Made by a program: the position numbers and the translations under genes. A stretch of DNA of 64,000 nucleotides from Geodermatophilus dictyosporus. Its GTDB lineage: Bacteria > Actinomycetota > Actinomycetes > Mycobacteriales > Geodermatophilaceae. The notes under the pieces are model-generated. The model searched no databases. It worked only from the letters and a program-made list of their open reading frames with translations, and was not told the DNA's origin. Positions 9,102 through 18,003 of the stretch are shown here, piece after piece (within the stretch, counting starts at the first letter, position 1; each line of letters starts with the position of its first letter). The stretch covers positions 124,001 through 188,000 of the forward strand of contig NZ_FOWQ01000009.1 in the NCBI RefSeq assembly GCF_900115505.1. The letters run 5' to 3'.

Positions 9102-10331
9102 ATGGACCTGCTGATCCGAGCCGGTCGAGCCGATCACAAGCTCATCGAGAAGCTGTGCGCACCCGCCGCTACGGGGCTGTGGGCTCCTCGATCGCTTCCC
9201 TTGACCGGCGTGGTCGCCGACGCTCACGTCGCCGTCGAACGTCCCAGTCTTCGGGAGACGGCCGACGTGGCCGCGATTCCCTTCCTGGTGGACCCGTTGA
9301 CCCCGCTGCTGACTGACGAGCAGGAGCCCGGCAAGGGCTGGGCGGCGCTCCCCTACGCTCAGCCGGAGAAGCTGTGCGCCGCCGACCTCGGTCACCACGA
9401 GCTTCAGGACGAACTGATCGATCAGGTGATCGGCTTCCAGCGGGAGCAGGGAGCCACCGTCCTCATCCCGCCCTACGTCTACGTCGACCGACGCAACAGT
9501 GCCTGGCTGGCGGTCAACCAGAACCTTCTGCAGCGGACCGCGCGCTACCTTGAGCGGGAGAACATCGACCTCCCCGTCGCTCCGGTCTTTGCTGCCTCCC
9601 TGCGCCAGTTCGGCCCCCAGGCCACGTGGTCAGCCGGCTTGGACCCGTTCCTGGCCGTCGCTGACCAGATGAACACTCGATACGTGGCCTTGTCCTTCTC
9701 CTGGGCCCAACAGCGCAAAGCCAGCTACGACGCGGTCGCCATGCTGATGACCGCGGTCCACCACGCCGCCACCGGACGGCGCGTCCTGCCCTGGCGCCAA
9801 GGGGTCTACGGCACCGCGCTGACCGGTGTGGGCGCGGCTGGCTACGAGACCGGCCCCGGGCATGCTGAAACCCTGCACTACCCGCAGTTGATGGCACGCC
9901 GGCGCCCGGCGGACAAGCCGCGCAAGGGCGGCGGGGGAGAGGCCAATGTCTACTTCACCGCCTTCGGCCGCAGCATCGACCGCAAGTACGCCGAGGCGCT
10001 GCTGTCCAACCGCCTCCTTAGGGCCCAGCTGGTCTGCCCGGAGAGCTCGTGCTGTCCCGACGGGGCCACGAGCATGACCAGTGACTGGCGCGAGCACGCC
10101 GTCCGGGCCCGTCATCACGAGCTCACCGACATCGACCGGATGCCGGCGTCTCCTAGCTGGCGACTGAACAAGATCGCCCGCGATGCCGAACAGTCCGCGG
10201 TCCAGGCGCGGGCGGCCAACGACGTCCTACAGGACAAGGGGGTGGCCTGGCGGCTGCCGGTGGATACGTACCGGCATGTGAGTGCGGTCGCCGACGACAT
10301 CCGGGCCAACCTGGCCCACCGAGCAGCGTGA
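9102..10331 (+). CDS. Uncharacterised 409-aa protein, possible TIM-barrel/TGT-like fold
   Basis: ATG at 9102 is preceded by GAGGAGGCGAC, so it is preferred over an upstream in-frame GTG at 9072. I do not recognise a named family. The pattern of alternating strands and helices, VLIPPYVYVDRR near residue 120, RYVALSFSW near residue 200, and a conserved-looking GVYGTALTGVGAAGYETGPG segment suggests a barrel enzyme, vaguely like tRNA-guanine-transglycosylase-related proteins. Near the C-terminus CPESSCC followed by REHAVRARHHEL could bind metal. It is divergent from the toxin-antitoxin operon. Nucleic-acid modification is one speculative possibility; nothing in the sequence proves it. Confidence 0.7.
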   Translation: MDLLIRAGRADHKLIEKLCAPAATGLWAPRSLPLTGVVADAHVAVERPSLRETADVAAIPFLVDPLTPLLTDEQEPGKGWAALPYAQPEKLCAADLGHHELQDELIDQVIGFQREQGATVLIPPYVYVDRRNSAWLAVNQNLLQRTARYLERENIDLPVAPVFAASLRQFGPQATWSAGLDPFLAVADQMNTRYVALSFSWAQQRKASYDAVAMLMTAVHHAATGRRVLPWRQGVYGTALTGVGAAGYETGPGHAETLHYPQLMARRRPADKPRKGGGGEANVYFTAFGRSIDRKYAEALLSNRLLRAQLVCPESSCCPDGATSMTSDWREHAVRARHHELTDIDRMPASPSWRLNKIARDAEQSAVQARAANDVLQDKGVAWRLPVDTYRHVSAVADDIRANLAHRAA

Positions 10332-10355
10332 GACCAGGAAACATGGGAGACCGCG

Positions 10356-10421
10356 ATGGTCAAGGGCGACGTGCACACCGTTCCGCACGGGAACGGCTGG
10401 GCGAACAAGGTCGAGCAGTAG
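10356..10421 (+). pseudogene. Remnant of a DUF2188-type small protein
   Basis: ATG opens a 21-codon frame reading KGDVHTVPHGNGWANK, then stops. This is the recognisable beginning of the DUF2188 family (VHVxPxGxGWAV/NK), which normally continues for 40-60 more residues with a TKAEA segment. Nothing similar follows in any frame, so it looks truncated. It lies 25 bp after the unknown 409-aa gene. Confidence 0.4.
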
Positions 10422-10528
10422 CCCGGAGCCGTGACATGCAGGGGATCGGCTTTCGGCGGCGGCAAGGTTGCCTGCTCAAGGTGGCCGGCCGGTGGGCCTG
10501 CCACGGCGACGTCTCCCGACTGCGACGG

Positions 10529-11542
10529 CTACCTGTCGGTGGGAAGATTCGCCTCGATCAGCGAGGCTGGTCGGTAGTCGCCCGGGGTCGGTGAGACTAC
10601 CGCGCCGACCGGCAGCTTGAGCTGGGCATGTATCGGGCGATGGTTCTGGCCGTGGTGCAGCCACTCAGAAACGTCGGCGGTGTGCGGCAGCGACCGCAGT
10701 CCGGGCTCTAGGAAGCTCAGCGTCCAACTGAACGGTGCGAGTGCGGCCTCGCTGAACACCACGCACCCGTCCGGATCAGCCTGGCAGACCGGACTGGATA
10801 GCCGCGCACGGGTGCCGAGCACGACTGTCAGTCCAAGCCGCAGCGTCGACGGCAACGGGGTGCCGGGTTGCCGCACGACATTGGTCAGCTCCGGGTAGCG
10901 ACGCAGTAGCCGGTCATGGACGGCGACGTCCATCACGGTGACCAACCCCGCACGCGCCACGTCGCCCAGCGCCCAGCCGGCTAGATCTAGGTCCAGCCCG
11001 CCGACAGCGTGCCCCAACGCGGCAAAGGCGCCGTCCACCTGCTTACGCAGGGCGGCCGCCAGTTGGCCGTACTCGAGGATGTAGCGCTGGCCGACAAACT
11101 CGTTGCACGGCTTGCACAGGACATACCCACCGACCCCGCGCTGCGCCGGGGTCCAGCCGGTCTTCGGAAAGTTCAGCGGTTGGTCGGACGTCAGTAGCGG
11201 CAGGCCCGGCGAACTGCGCGCGCGCCGATCGTTGCCGGCCGAGCTGGGCGGGATGTGTTCAAAGGTCAGCGTCGCAGTGGCGCCGCAGATTCGGCACAGA
11301 CCGGTGTGCCGGTCAGGGGGCGCGAACGCGTGCGGCCTGTCGATGCCGTCCAGCAACTCGGCGAGCAGGTCGGTGGCGACCGCGTAGCCGGGCGGGGTGA
11401 CGCGAGGCAGGTTGTCGCCGACCCGCACGAGCAGCTGGATCGGCGGCGCCTCGTTGTTCGTACTGTTCAACCCGTCGCTTGATGGATTTGCGGTTTGACC
11501 GACAGGCTCGTCGTCTGACCGGCCCTCGTCGTCGCGTCGCAT
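10529..11542 (-). CDS. HNH-like zinc-binding protein of unknown function
   Basis: 337 aa from ATG 11542; an upstream TTG at 11620 is also in frame. Near residue 80 there is CRICGATATLTFEHIPP and about 55 residues later VLCKPCNEFVG. The CxxC...EHIPP...CxxCN arrangement is that of HNH/treble-clef nucleases, with the EH pair in place of the common DH. The C-terminal 180 residues are of unknown type. The N-terminal 35 residues are acidic and probably disordered. It is a candidate defence or mobile-element endonuclease, but some members of this superfamily are not nucleases. Activity is unproven. Confidence 0.65.
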   Translation of the reverse strand: MRRDDEGRSDDEPVGQTANPSSDGLNSTNNEAPPIQLLVRVGDNLPRVTPPGYAVATDLLAELLDGIDRPHAFAPPDRHTGLCRICGATATLTFEHIPPSSAGNDRRARSSPGLPLLTSDQPLNFPKTGWTPAQRGVGGYVLCKPCNEFVGQRYILEYGQLAAALRKQVDGAFAALGHAVGGLDLDLAGWALGDVARAGLVTVMDVAVHDRLLRRYPELTNVVRQPGTPLPSTLRLGLTVVLGTRARLSSPVCQADPDGCVVFSEAALAPFSWTLSFLEPGLRSLPHTADVSEWLHHGQNHRPIHAQLKLPVGAVVSPTPGDYRPASLIEANLPTDR

Positions 11543-11879
11543 GTACTGATTCTCGCGGCTGGCAGGGCCTAGCGTCGCGCCAAAAGCCGGGTTGTGCCGG
11601 GCCTGCGGTGCTCGACCCAAACGACGATCCCGATCCGAACTTGAGTGCGCCGGGTGAGCTCAGCTAACCCGGCGGCCACCGCGGCCAGCGGGCACGGGCC
11701 GGCCTGCCCGCGTGGGCGCCCGCCGGTCGTGCCTGTGGCATAACGCAGCGTGTCAGGACTGTCAGAGCGGTGTGCCAAGGTCATTGTCCGGTGCCGATCA
11801 CGGCGCCGATCCCGGCTCGGCGTTGAATCAACCTTTCGACTTTGGAGTGGGTAACTACGCGGCTTGGAGGCACGTTCTC
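11543..11879. other. Intergenic stretch without a convincing gene
   Basis: A reverse-strand frame across 11569-11784 encodes a patch (AAVAAGLAELTRRTQVRIGIVVWV) that looks protein-like, but there is no ribosome site and no recognisable family. It may be a remnant. Confidence 0.4.
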
Positions 11880-12050
11880 TCACTTGACCGAGGGTCGGCG
11901 CAGGGGAGGAGCAACGACCTTTGCGGCCTTCAGGCCCTCAACGCCATGCTGCTCGACAAGTCGCTTCATAAAGGCGACGTAGCGGAGGTATGCGACACCG
12001 TATGCGAGTGCAGGAGCGCCGGTGATCGTCAGTACCGACCAGATGTCCAT
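11880..12050 (-). CDS. Small membrane-associated hypothetical protein (56 aa)
   Basis: ATG at 12050 is preceded by GGAGGCCGGGG on the coding strand. The first 25 residues (MDIWSVLTITGAPALAYGVA) form one hydrophobic segment. The rest is basic with a short amphipathic helix (MKRLVEQHGVEGLKAAKVV). There is no family I can name. It may be a small membrane peptide belonging to the mobile element. Confidence 0.5.
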   Translation of the reverse strand: MDIWSVLTITGAPALAYGVAYLRYVAFMKRLVEQHGVEGLKAAKVVAPPLRRPSVK

Positions 12051-12135
12051 CCCCGGCCTCCACATGCGCAGAGCTATCCCCTTCAGAGGGGGATGAGCCT
12101 TTCTGCAGTCGCGGTGGGGTGGACCGATCACGAAT

Positions 12136-12975
12136 CTACCAGCCGGTTCGCACTTGCGAAAGTCGGAGGCGGTGGCCTTGCAGCCCGCGCGCCCTTCTCG
12201 TCCGCTTGATGGCGGCGGTGTAGTCGGGCTCCTGGGCGACGTGGGCGTACACGGCGTCCGTGAAGGCGATGGAGCTGTGCCCGAGCCACCGGCTCACGCT
12301 GAACATGTCATGCCGTCTGCAACCCACTGGCTGCCGCAGGTGTGCCGTAGATCGTGGAAGCGAACCCCGGTGCGCGCGCCAGCAGGCAGGCCCACGGCGG
12401 CCACCGCCGGGCGGTTAGATGTTGCGATAGATCGCCTGGGCGTTGCACAGGTGGTCCGCGCCCGCGCTGCCGTAGTCGCACCCGCTCCGACCCGGCCGAG
12501 CCACAGCGGGGCGTCCAGCTCATCGCGGCGCGGGTGGCCCGCCAGGTAGAGGCCAAGGTTGTGCAGCAGCTTGTCTTGAAGGATCGGAACCCGTCGCCGG
12601 CTCCTGGCGCTCTTGGGTCCTCGAAGACCCAGCCGGTGCCGGGCACGTTCTTCGCGGTGCGCTCCACCGCCACTTCTCGGCGCGCAATCGCAGATTCCGT
12701 AGGCGCAGGCCCGCCAGCTCACTCGTCCGCAGTCCGACCCCAGCCGCGAAACGGACCAGCAGCCCGTAGACCGGGTCCGCCTCTGCAACCTTTGCCGCCA
12801 GGGCGTCGACCTGCGCCCGGCTGAGGAAGTGCCCCTCGACCTTCTCGCGGCCGGTGGGCAGCGCCTCGGGCACCGCCGCAGCCTCACAAAGGTTCGACGG
12901 GATGACGTTGTGCCGCCGCGCGTCTTGGAAGGTCGCTTGCAGCGGGAAGAACGCCCGTCGAACGGTCGCGGGCAT
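12136..12975 (-). pseudogene. Decayed tyrosine integrase (catalytic domain, frameshifted)
   Basis: Reverse-strand pieces in several frames assemble into the core of a phage-type integrase. A core-binding helix region reads ATFQDARRHNVIPSNLCEAA, and GLLVRFAAGVGLRTSELAGLR carries the catalytic Arg. The VRFHDLRHTCGSQWVADG piece carries HxxRH, and SRWLGHSSIAFTDAVYAHV carries LGH and the Tyr. At least three frame changes separate them and the N-terminal arm-binding domain is missing. It is distinct from the intact integrase at 26655, so it marks an older or nested element. Confidence 0.8.
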
Positions 12976-13323
12976 CAGCGGTTCTCCGTGGCAGCCTGGT
13001 CGTCCGGCGGCCGCTCGACATCCACGTTACCCGGGTCGCAGGAGGTCGGTAACGCGAGCTGGGGCACCCCGGAGCTGATCGTCGTCCGCACCTGCAACTG
13101 GAAGGAAAGCGACCTGTTCTCAGTCGACAATCGCCGTAAACAACCAACGACATGACGTCCGCAGCGTCTTCGTGCCCGCCCCTTCAGCCGTTTCCGGGCA
13201 AGCTCAATTCTTCACCAAATAGCGGCACGCATGCTACCCATAGCGGTAGTCCGAGCCCCGCTTCGCGGGGCCTACTGCCGTTTCTGGGGGTGGCGTGTTG
13301 GTCATTGTTGGGTGGCGTTGACA
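12976..13323. other. Non-coding region upstream of the relaxase gene, candidate oriT
   Basis: No gene is seen. A perfect 7-bp stem GCCCCGC-TTC-GCGGGGC lies at 13255-13271, inside imperfect outer arms (CGGTAGT...ACTGCCG). It is followed by GGGTGGCGT repeated at about 13289 and 13310. A hairpin next to direct repeats just before a relaxase gene is the usual form of an origin of transfer. The nick site cannot be located. Confidence 0.45.
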
Positions 13324-16300
13324 ATGCACGGCGGCCTGAAGATCTACACCGGCGCTCCAGCGGCGGCCCGGCACTACGTGGAGGCCGGCCGGGGCCGAGC
13401 CGATGACTACTACCTCACCGAGGGGCCCGGAATCGCCCGCCGCTACACCGCCGCCGGCGGCAGGGTGGCCGAGCTCGCTGCGCTGACCGGGGACGGCTAC
13501 GAGACCTGGGTCGCCGGCCTGGACCCCGACACCGGCGTAGCACGCGGTCGGCTGCGCACCGACGACCGGGCGGTGCGGTTCGTCGAGGTCGTGGTCAACG
13601 GACCGAAGTCCTGGTCGCTGGTCGCCGCCCTGCATCCCGACGTCGCTGCCGCCTACGACGCCGCGCAGGACCGCGCCGCGACCCAGATCATCGGCTGGCT
13701 CTCGCGGCACGCCACCACCCGGGTGGGGCCGCGAGGCGGTCAAGTCCAGGTACCTGTGGAGGTGCTGGAGGCGGTGAAGGTGCGGCACTACACCTCCCGC
13801 GCCGGCGATCCGCACCGGCATCTGCACTTGCAGGTCAACGCCCGGGTCTTCGCCGCCGGAAGTTGGCGGGGGCTGCACACCGTGGGCGTGCGGGATTTCC
13901 TCGCCGCGGTCAACGGGATCGGACATGCGGCGGCCGCCACTGACCTGCAGTTCCGGGCCGCCCTTGCCGCGCACGGCTACACCCTGGACCGCACTGGAGA
14001 AATACAGGAGCTCGCCGAGTACGTCGGTCCGTTCAGCGCCCGGGCGGCGCAGATAGGCCGCCATCGAGACCGGTACGAACAAGAGTGGACCGCGGCGCAC
14101 CCCGGCAAGGTTCCCGGACCGGGGCTGCGGCGGGCCTGGGATGCCCGGGCGTGGGCCGAGGGCCGCCCGGACAAGGTCACCCCACAACCGGGTGCGGACC
14201 TCACCGCCCGGTGGGTGGGCGAGCTGGCCGCTCTGGGCTATCGCGACCGTGACCGCCCCGTGGACCTGGTCCCGACCCCGGTCGGCAGCATCGACCGGGA
14301 CGACGAGGTGGGGACGGTGCTGACCCGGCTGGCCGCCGGCCGCTCGGCGTGGAACGCCGCCGATGTCCGCGGCGAGGTCGAGCAGCTGATCGCCGCCGCG
14401 GGCATCGTCGTCGACGCCGCAGTCCGCCTTGAGCTGGCCGAGGACCTCACCGCCCGGGCGATGGCGCGGTGTGTGCCGCTGCTGGACCGCGACGGCGGGC
14501 ATGGTGCGGTGTCCGAGCACGTCCGGGCGTGGACGTCCCAGCCGGTGCTCGACGTGGAGGCCGACCTCACGGCCCGGTTCGCCACCCGCAGCGCTCCCTC
14601 ACCGGCCAATCCGCGGCGAGGGCCGGAGCCGGCGCTGTCCCTGTCCGCGCCCGCGGGGCTGGACCCCGGCCAGGAGGCCGCGGCCGCCGCACTGGCCGGC
14701 GACCGGCCGCTAATCGTGATCGAGGGCGCGGCCGGTGCGGGGAAGACCTCCCTGCTGGCCGCCGCCCGCAACCTGCTCGCGGCCCAAGGCCGCCGGTTGA
14801 CGGTGGTGACCCCGACGCTGAAGGCGGCCAAGGTCGCCGCCGCCGAGGTCGGCACCGCCACCGGCTCGGCGGCGTGGCTGGCCTTCCAGCACGGCTGGCG
14901 CTGGCCCAGCGACGGGATTTGGACCCGGCTGGCCGCCGGCGCCGCCGACCCGCTCACCGGCAATGTGTATGCCGGCCCGGAGCAGGAGGGCGCGCGGCTG
15001 CGGATGGGGGATCTGCTGGTGGTGGACGAGGCCGGAATGCTCGATCAGGACACCGCCCGGGTCCTGCTCACCATCGCCGACGAGCACCACGTGCGCGTGG
15101 CGCTGCTCGGCGACCGCCACCAGCTGGCCGCCGTCGGCCGCGGCGGCGTGCTGGACCTCGCCGTGCGGGAGGTCGACCCGCTTGGGCATCTGACCCTCGA
15201 CGAGGTCCACCGCTTCACCCGCACCGACGACACCGGCCGGGTGCTCCCGGATGCCGCGTACGCCGAGCTGACTCTCGCCATGCGCACCGGCGAGGATCCG
15301 GGTGCGATGTTCGACGCCCTCGTGACCCGCGGCCAGATACGCCTGCACCCCGATCACGGCGCGCTGCAGCAGGCGCTGGCCGAACTCACCGCCGCGCATC
15401 ACCGCGACGGCGAGCGCGTAGCGGTGGTGGTCGACACCCGCGAGCAGGCCGCCGAGCTCGGTGCCGCCATCCGGCAGCGGCTGGTCGCCGACGGCCGCGT
15501 CGACGACCGCGCCGCAGTCACCACCCGCGCCGGGCAGCGGATCGGCGCCGGCGACCGGATCGCCACCCGCCGCAACGACCGCGCCCTCAAGGTGGCCAAC
15601 CGCGACACCTGGACCGTCACCGCCGTCGGCCGCCACGGCGAACTGATCGTCACCCCTGCCGACGCGGCTCCCGGTGACGTCACCCCCGGCGCCTCCACCC
15701 CTACGGGGGCGGGGCAGCGGGTGCTGCCCGCCGACTACGTCACTGCCCACGTGGAACTGGCCTACGCCAGCACCGCGCACGGAGTGCAAGGCGACACCGT
15801 GCCGGCGGCCCACACCGTGATCGGCGAGCACACCGGCGCGGCGTCGGCCTACGTCGGGATGACCCGCGGCCGCACCACCAACACCGCCCACCTGATCGCC
15901 GAGGACCCAGCCGAGGCGCGCAAGCAGTGGATCGCCGTGTTCGGCCGCGACCGGGCCGACCTCGGCCCCGGCCACGCCGCGCAGCTCGCCGCCGCCGAGG
16001 CCGCGCACTACGCCGCACCCCGCCCGCTCGAGCAGGTGCTCGCGGAGCTGCACCAGGCGTGGACGGCAGAGCAGCGCTGCCTCACCTGGCTCGCCGTCCT
16101 GCAGCCGATGCGCGAGGCCCTGGGAGAGCTCATCGGACTGCACCAGGACCTCAACGGTCAGCTGGCCGCCCTCACCGACGCTTGCCGGCAGGCGGAGACT
16201 GCTGCGCGGCAGGCGGCCGGGCGGGCCGCCGTCAGCGGGTCGCGGGTCGCCGCCGACGCCGACCGCATCCGGGACACGCTGCTCGGTCGCTGGGACACCG

Positions 16301-16983
16301 ACCGCGACTCCGCACGGGCCGCGGCCACCGTGGTGCTGGGCGGCCCGGGCCAGTTCGGGCTGCGCCGGCCCACGCTGTCCCGCGCCGCCGAACACCTCAC
16401 CGACTGGGCCAACCGGTGGCGCCTGCACCTCCCGGACCTGCCCACTGACCCCGGCCGGCTCGCGCAGGTCGCCGGCCGGCCCGACAACCGGCCGGCGCTG
16501 CAAGCGGCCTTAGGCGCCGCCGCCCGCCGCACCGCCGAAGACGCCCACCCCGAGCACGCCACGCTGCTCGCGGCTGCCCACGCCGCCCAGCACGCCCACG
16601 ATCAGGCGAGGCGGGCTGTGGCCGAGGCCGGCCGCCGACGGGACCAACAGCTTGGCCGGTACGGAGCACTCGGCCGAACCCCGGATCCCATGGCGACGCT
16701 GGCCGACCTCGACCGTCAGATCGCCACCGCCCAGCAGGACCTGGCTGAGGCACATGCGCGCATCACCCAGCTGACGACTGAACCGGCTCTTCCCAGCCAG
16801 CCGACCGATCGGCTCGCCGCAGAGCGCCACGCCTGGCGCGCAGCCCGAGACGCCGACGCCCAGCGGCTGCCAACCCTTCCCTCGCGGCCGAACGCCTCAA
16901 CCATAGGCGTCCCTCGCCCGCAGCCCGAGCGCCTTAAGCCGTCCGTCTACCAACGGGCAACCACTCCAGGCCTCGGACGATGA
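13324..16983 (+). CDS. MobF-family relaxase with C-terminal helicase (TraA/TrwC type)
   Basis: 1219 aa. ATG chosen because the family begins MHGGxKxYxG. The N-terminal relaxase domain (1-300) has tyrosines in YVEAGRGRADDYYLTEG and the metal-binding histidines HRHLH (164, 166, 168). The SF1 helicase part has Walker A GAAGAGKTS near residue 468, Walker B VVDEAGML near 567, GDRHQLAAVGRGG, and the C-terminal motif STAHGVQGDT with SAYVGMTRGR. The last 250 residues are Ala/Arg-rich and likely coiled. It would nick oriT, stay linked to the transferred strand and unwind it. Transfer must rely on a channel provided elsewhere. Confidence 0.93.
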   Translation: MHGGLKIYTGAPAAARHYVEAGRGRADDYYLTEGPGIARRYTAAGGRVAELAALTGDGYETWVAGLDPDTGVARGRLRTDDRAVRFVEVVVNGPKSWSLVAALHPDVAAAYDAAQDRAATQIIGWLSRHATTRVGPRGGQVQVPVEVLEAVKVRHYTSRAGDPHRHLHLQVNARVFAAGSWRGLHTVGVRDFLAAVNGIGHAAAATDLQFRAALAAHGYTLDRTGEIQELAEYVGPFSARAAQIGRHRDRYEQEWTAAHPGKVPGPGLRRAWDARAWAEGRPDKVTPQPGADLTARWVGELAALGYRDRDRPVDLVPTPVGSIDRDDEVGTVLTRLAAGRSAWNAADVRGEVEQLIAAAGIVVDAAVRLELAEDLTARAMARCVPLLDRDGGHGAVSEHVRAWTSQPVLDVEADLTARFATRSAPSPANPRRGPEPALSLSAPAGLDPGQEAAAAALAGDRPLIVIEGAAGAGKTSLLAAARNLLAAQGRRLTVVTPTLKAAKVAAAEVGTATGSAAWLAFQHGWRWPSDGIWTRLAAGAADPLTGNVYAGPEQEGARLRMGDLLVVDEAGMLDQDTARVLLTIADEHHVRVALLGDRHQLAAVGRGGVLDLAVREVDPLGHLTLDEVHRFTRTDDTGRVLPDAAYAELTLAMRTGEDPGAMFDALVTRGQIRLHPDHGALQQALAELTAAHHRDGERVAVVVDTREQAAELGAAIRQRLVADGRVDDRAAVTTRAGQRIGAGDRIATRRNDRALKVANRDTWTVTAVGRHGELIVTPADAAPGDVTPGASTPTGAGQRVLPADYVTAHVELAYASTAHGVQGDTVPAAHTVIGEHTGAASAYVGMTRGRTTNTAHLIAEDPAEARKQWIAVFGRDRADLGPGHAAQLAAAEAAHYAAPRPLEQVLAELHQAWTAEQRCLTWLAVLQPMREALGELIGLHQDLNGQLAALTDACRQAETAARQAAGRAAVSGSRVAADADRIRDTLLGRWDTDRDSARAAATVVLGGPGQFGLRRPTLSRAAEHLTDWANRWRLHLPDLPTDPGRLAQVAGRPDNRPALQAALGAAARRTAEDAHPEHATLLAAAHAAQHAHDQARRAVAEAGRRRDQQLGRYGALGRTPDPMATLADLDRQIATAQQDLAEAHARITQLTTEPALPSQPTDRLAAERHAWRAARDADAQRLPTLPSRPNASTIGVPRPQPERLKPSVYQRATTPGLGR

Positions 16984-18003
16984 GCAGCGCCCTGTAGCCG
17001 CTGGGCCGCCGGTAGGCACCGCGTCAGGCGACGTTCGCCCCAAGCGGCCCACTCTGGGAGAAGTCGATTGGCCGCCAGATAACCCGGCGCTCTTACCAGC
17101 AGGGCCGCTCGGCTGCCCGAGTGGCCCTGCCGGCGCTGAGCAAGTGCACTCCCAGATCGTCGTTGTAGCCCGCTGAGCGGCTAAAGCAGTGAAGCACGGC
17201 CACGGGCACCAGCCACCAGTCGGATGCCGTGCCAACTGCGGCCCACCGTAAGCGGCGTCCGGCAGGGATTGGCCGCAGTACGACATGATCGACGCTGCGC
17301 TTGCGCCTGCCGACCTGGCGGGCGCGCAGAGGCTGCGCTCCCCGTTGACAGCGCACGGGCGTCGCGAGAGGTTACCTGCTGGGAGCGCTGTCCCTGTAAG
17401 GGAGGATTCTCGGTGATCGAGTTTCACTGGATGAGCCAGCCGGCGCAGTCCTCGTCCTCGTTCAGATCGCTGGAGACCACGCCCGTCGAAGTGCCGGCAA
17501 CGGGAGGACAGTCCCGGCAACGCAACGGAGGAATCGGCGTCCGGTCGATGCGGCGCTCAGCGGAGAAGGGCCGGGGTGGTCCTATTAGGCTGTCCGTCGA
17601 TACGGTCATCAAGGGTCGCACGCGCGTGCCGGCCCTCGTAACAAGCCTCGACTCGTGGCCAATGATTGGCGATCTCCGGCTCCGCGGGTCAATTATGGCT
17701 GGACTCGTCGCCACCGGACGGTTCGTCGACCCAAAGACAACGCTCAGCGTCGGACATACGTCTCCGTGGCACACGTTTCGAAGGCAAGCTACCTTTACGT
17801 CGCCGCCATACGGGCGGCGCATTGGGCCGCCTCGAGATTCGACTTCTGCCAGGGTCGTTCCCAATCCGTACGCACGGGGCGGCTGAAGTGGACGATGTTC
17901 GCGGCGAGGAGTCAAGAAATGACGAGGTTGTGATCATCGTCGCGGGGGATCACCTGCAGACAAGCGCGTAGGTGGCAACATCCCTCATCTCGGGAGGTCC
18001 GGG
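16984..18003. other. 1-kb region without a recognisable gene, upstream of the conflict operon
   Basis: Base composition falls toward the right side. A few reverse-strand peptides (about 17093-17356, AGYNDDLGVHL) resemble frames of transposase debris, but I cannot assign a family. The part near 17990 includes GGGAGG serving the next gene. It probably contains the promoter of the downstream operon, and I could not pick a clear -10/-35 pair. Confidence 0.5.

Noticed and set aside
11569-11784. Reverse-strand frame after the HNH-like gene
   Set aside because: It has a protein-like patch but no ribosome site or family; kept only as a note on the intergenic stretch.
17224-17886. Open frame of 220 codons before the conflict operon
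   Set aside because: No family similarity, no ribosome site, and overlapping frames on both strands of similar length.
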